64,000 bases of DNA, from assembly GCF_050436995.1 (NCBI RefSeq), contig NC_134745.1:2914001-2978000 (forward strand), read 5' to 3'. The position numbers were made by a program, and so were the translations under genes. Position 1 is the first letter of the stretch, and each line of letters opens with the position of its first letter. Below, piece after piece: positions 62,441-64,000 of the stretch. The notes below the pieces were generated by a model, which was not told the DNA's origin, searched no databases, and saw only the letters and a program-made list of their open reading frames with translations. The stretch comes from Anticarsia gemmatalis (lineage: Eukaryota; Arthropoda; Insecta; Lepidoptera; Erebidae).

Positions 62441-64000
62441 TTTATATTGAACGAACTAAAAGCTCGTCGTCCTAAAACTGCGTACATTTCAGGGTAAGAG
62501 CGATGCGAGCTGTAGCTCTGAATCTGCTTTGAAAAAACTTAAGACTATACGTTAACAGTAAACATAACAAGAAGTTCAAGGCCCTCTACCCTAAATATGA
62601 TTTAACAACTTGTCTAATGCATTAATAAACAGGTGTGACGAAACTCGGAAGCGGTCAGCCATCTTGTATGTGGGGCGCATAAACCTTGTCAGATTAAATT
62701 TTCCATTGCAACGTTCTTAAATTACGACTATAAAGTAGGAAACCTGAATCATGTCATTTTTAGATACTATTGGCTGATTTGTGATATGTGTAGGCCAAAA
62801 CTAACTTATAAAACAGGATTGTGAACTAACTTAGCAATTAAATGAAGCTTCGATATTTTTTATTTTTTTATTCGATTTTTTTCGATATAGGTATTTTTTA
62901 TCTGTGAACAGTTATTTAAATGCGTAGAGTTTAATAGAGTACGTGTATTAAGTAAACCAAAATTCACTTTGGAGACAAGTTGGCAGAGTAAGCTAATTTT
63001 CAATCAGTGACAGCGTAATCATTTTATAGCCATTAAAGGTGTACTTAGTGAGACCTTTTCATCTGCCCGCTGCAAGTGAAGGGCTAAGACCGGATGATTT
63101 GTAATCCCGTACATCGTTGATTGATGGTACAAGACTAATGTTCACTCCTACGACAACGGTAATTGCTTAGACGTTAGTGCAGTGTGGTTTAAAGTTTCAA
63201 AGTTCAACCGGATTTGGGACACAAATAATCTTAATATAAGAGTTTTTTCGTGGCTTGCTTATGTAGGGTTTAACAGTTTAACTGGCAAACTGTATTTATT
63301 AACTGTAACCTGAAAATCACAGCTACGCCTAAACTCAAAATTGACGTACGGTGTTGTAAAAGATGAAAAAGAGAGAGGATTCTAAAATTAGTTTCTTCTC
63401 AGACCTCAGAATGAGATAAAAATCATTTTTATGGATGTTCCAGAGCAATTTTTTGGCGTGATTTGCTAGGTCGAAGTTACGTTAAGTATAGAAAGAAAAA
63501 GGTAGAAGAGAATCGGCTGAAGTACAAAAATGTCAACGGTTAGTTAAAACTACTATTATGAGATACAAAAGTGACCTGTTTTTTTATATCTATTTATAGT
63601 ATTTATTTAAATTTTATCTCATTATCTATTGCACCATACGCCATACCATCACGCGATGGTTGCCATGAGTATGTGTCAGTAGGTTTGGTGGGAGCCCAAG
63701 GCAACGTAATAAACATCTATAATTAGTTTCGTAACTCGTCAAACTTTTTGTTTACGTTTTGTGAAGGCTTTTGTTCGTTTTTTTACAAGCAACAAATAGT
63801 TGATAAGTATGTCTGTGTCAGAACAAATTAGGTTGTCAAAGTCATAGCGAATGACTTATTTATTTAAGAACATTGTACTGGCAAATTCGTGTCGCTGTTG
63901 ATTCTGTACATACCTCTAATAATATAGTCATTTCCAATATACATATAGCAGTTGTTTTTCCCTGAAACTGGGAAAATGTCTAAGATACTTATGTGTGTTC
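62441..64000. other. Nothing recognised
   Basis: AT-rich sequence without recognisable exon, RNA gene or clear repeat. Confidence 0.4.

Overview
The window looks like nuclear DNA from a lepidopteran insect, probably a moth. It is AT-rich and its coding exons are short and separated by kilobase introns. Its repeats are types that recur in moth and butterfly genomes: tRNA-derived SINEs, non-autonomous Helitron-like elements ending near CTAG, mariner and hAT MITEs, and ACCT microsatellites. Species cannot be fixed from this. No database search was run; gene names rest on motifs and on family knowledge.

Layout. Positions 1-15300 hold no recognisable gene body, only transposon remnants, and may be first intron and flank of a leftward gene. 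That gene's possible first coding exon, a signal peptide followed by a splice donor, lies at 15313-15378 next to a CpG-rich promoter-like block. At 13215-14088 sits an 874-bp foldback transposon built from TATCGATA units, with hAT-type 8-bp target duplications. A leftward mitochondrial ATPase inhibitor (IF1) gene spans 17593-20288 in three coding exons. Immediately upstream on the same strand is a three-exon Myb/SANT-like DNA-binding protein gene (20738-22167).

The rest is dominated by two ABCG half-transporter genes of the white/scarlet/brown/ok eye- and body-pigment group, arranged tail to tail. The rightward one (coding 30285-42331, 11 coding exons, 643 aa, candidate TATA promoter and leader exon near 23757-24009) is tentatively ok-like. 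The leftward one (60436-47048, 12 coding exons, 594 aa) is tentatively brown-like. They share intron phases and several exact exon lengths (239, 106 and 136 nt), so they are old paralogues. In this family such half-transporters dimerise, usually with White, to load pigment precursors or urate into pigment or urate granules.

The most unusual observation is a second intact version of the terminal exon of the ok-like gene at 44257-44645. It has the same 389-nt length, acceptor phase and reading frame, its own stop and its own AATAAA. Use of this exon would swap the last transmembrane part and C-terminus of the transporter. Introns also carry a short antisense polyadenylated ORF resembling a retrocopy (27471-27647), a second foldback element (48799-49652), and a SINE inserted exactly at the edge of a mariner MITE (58150-58638).
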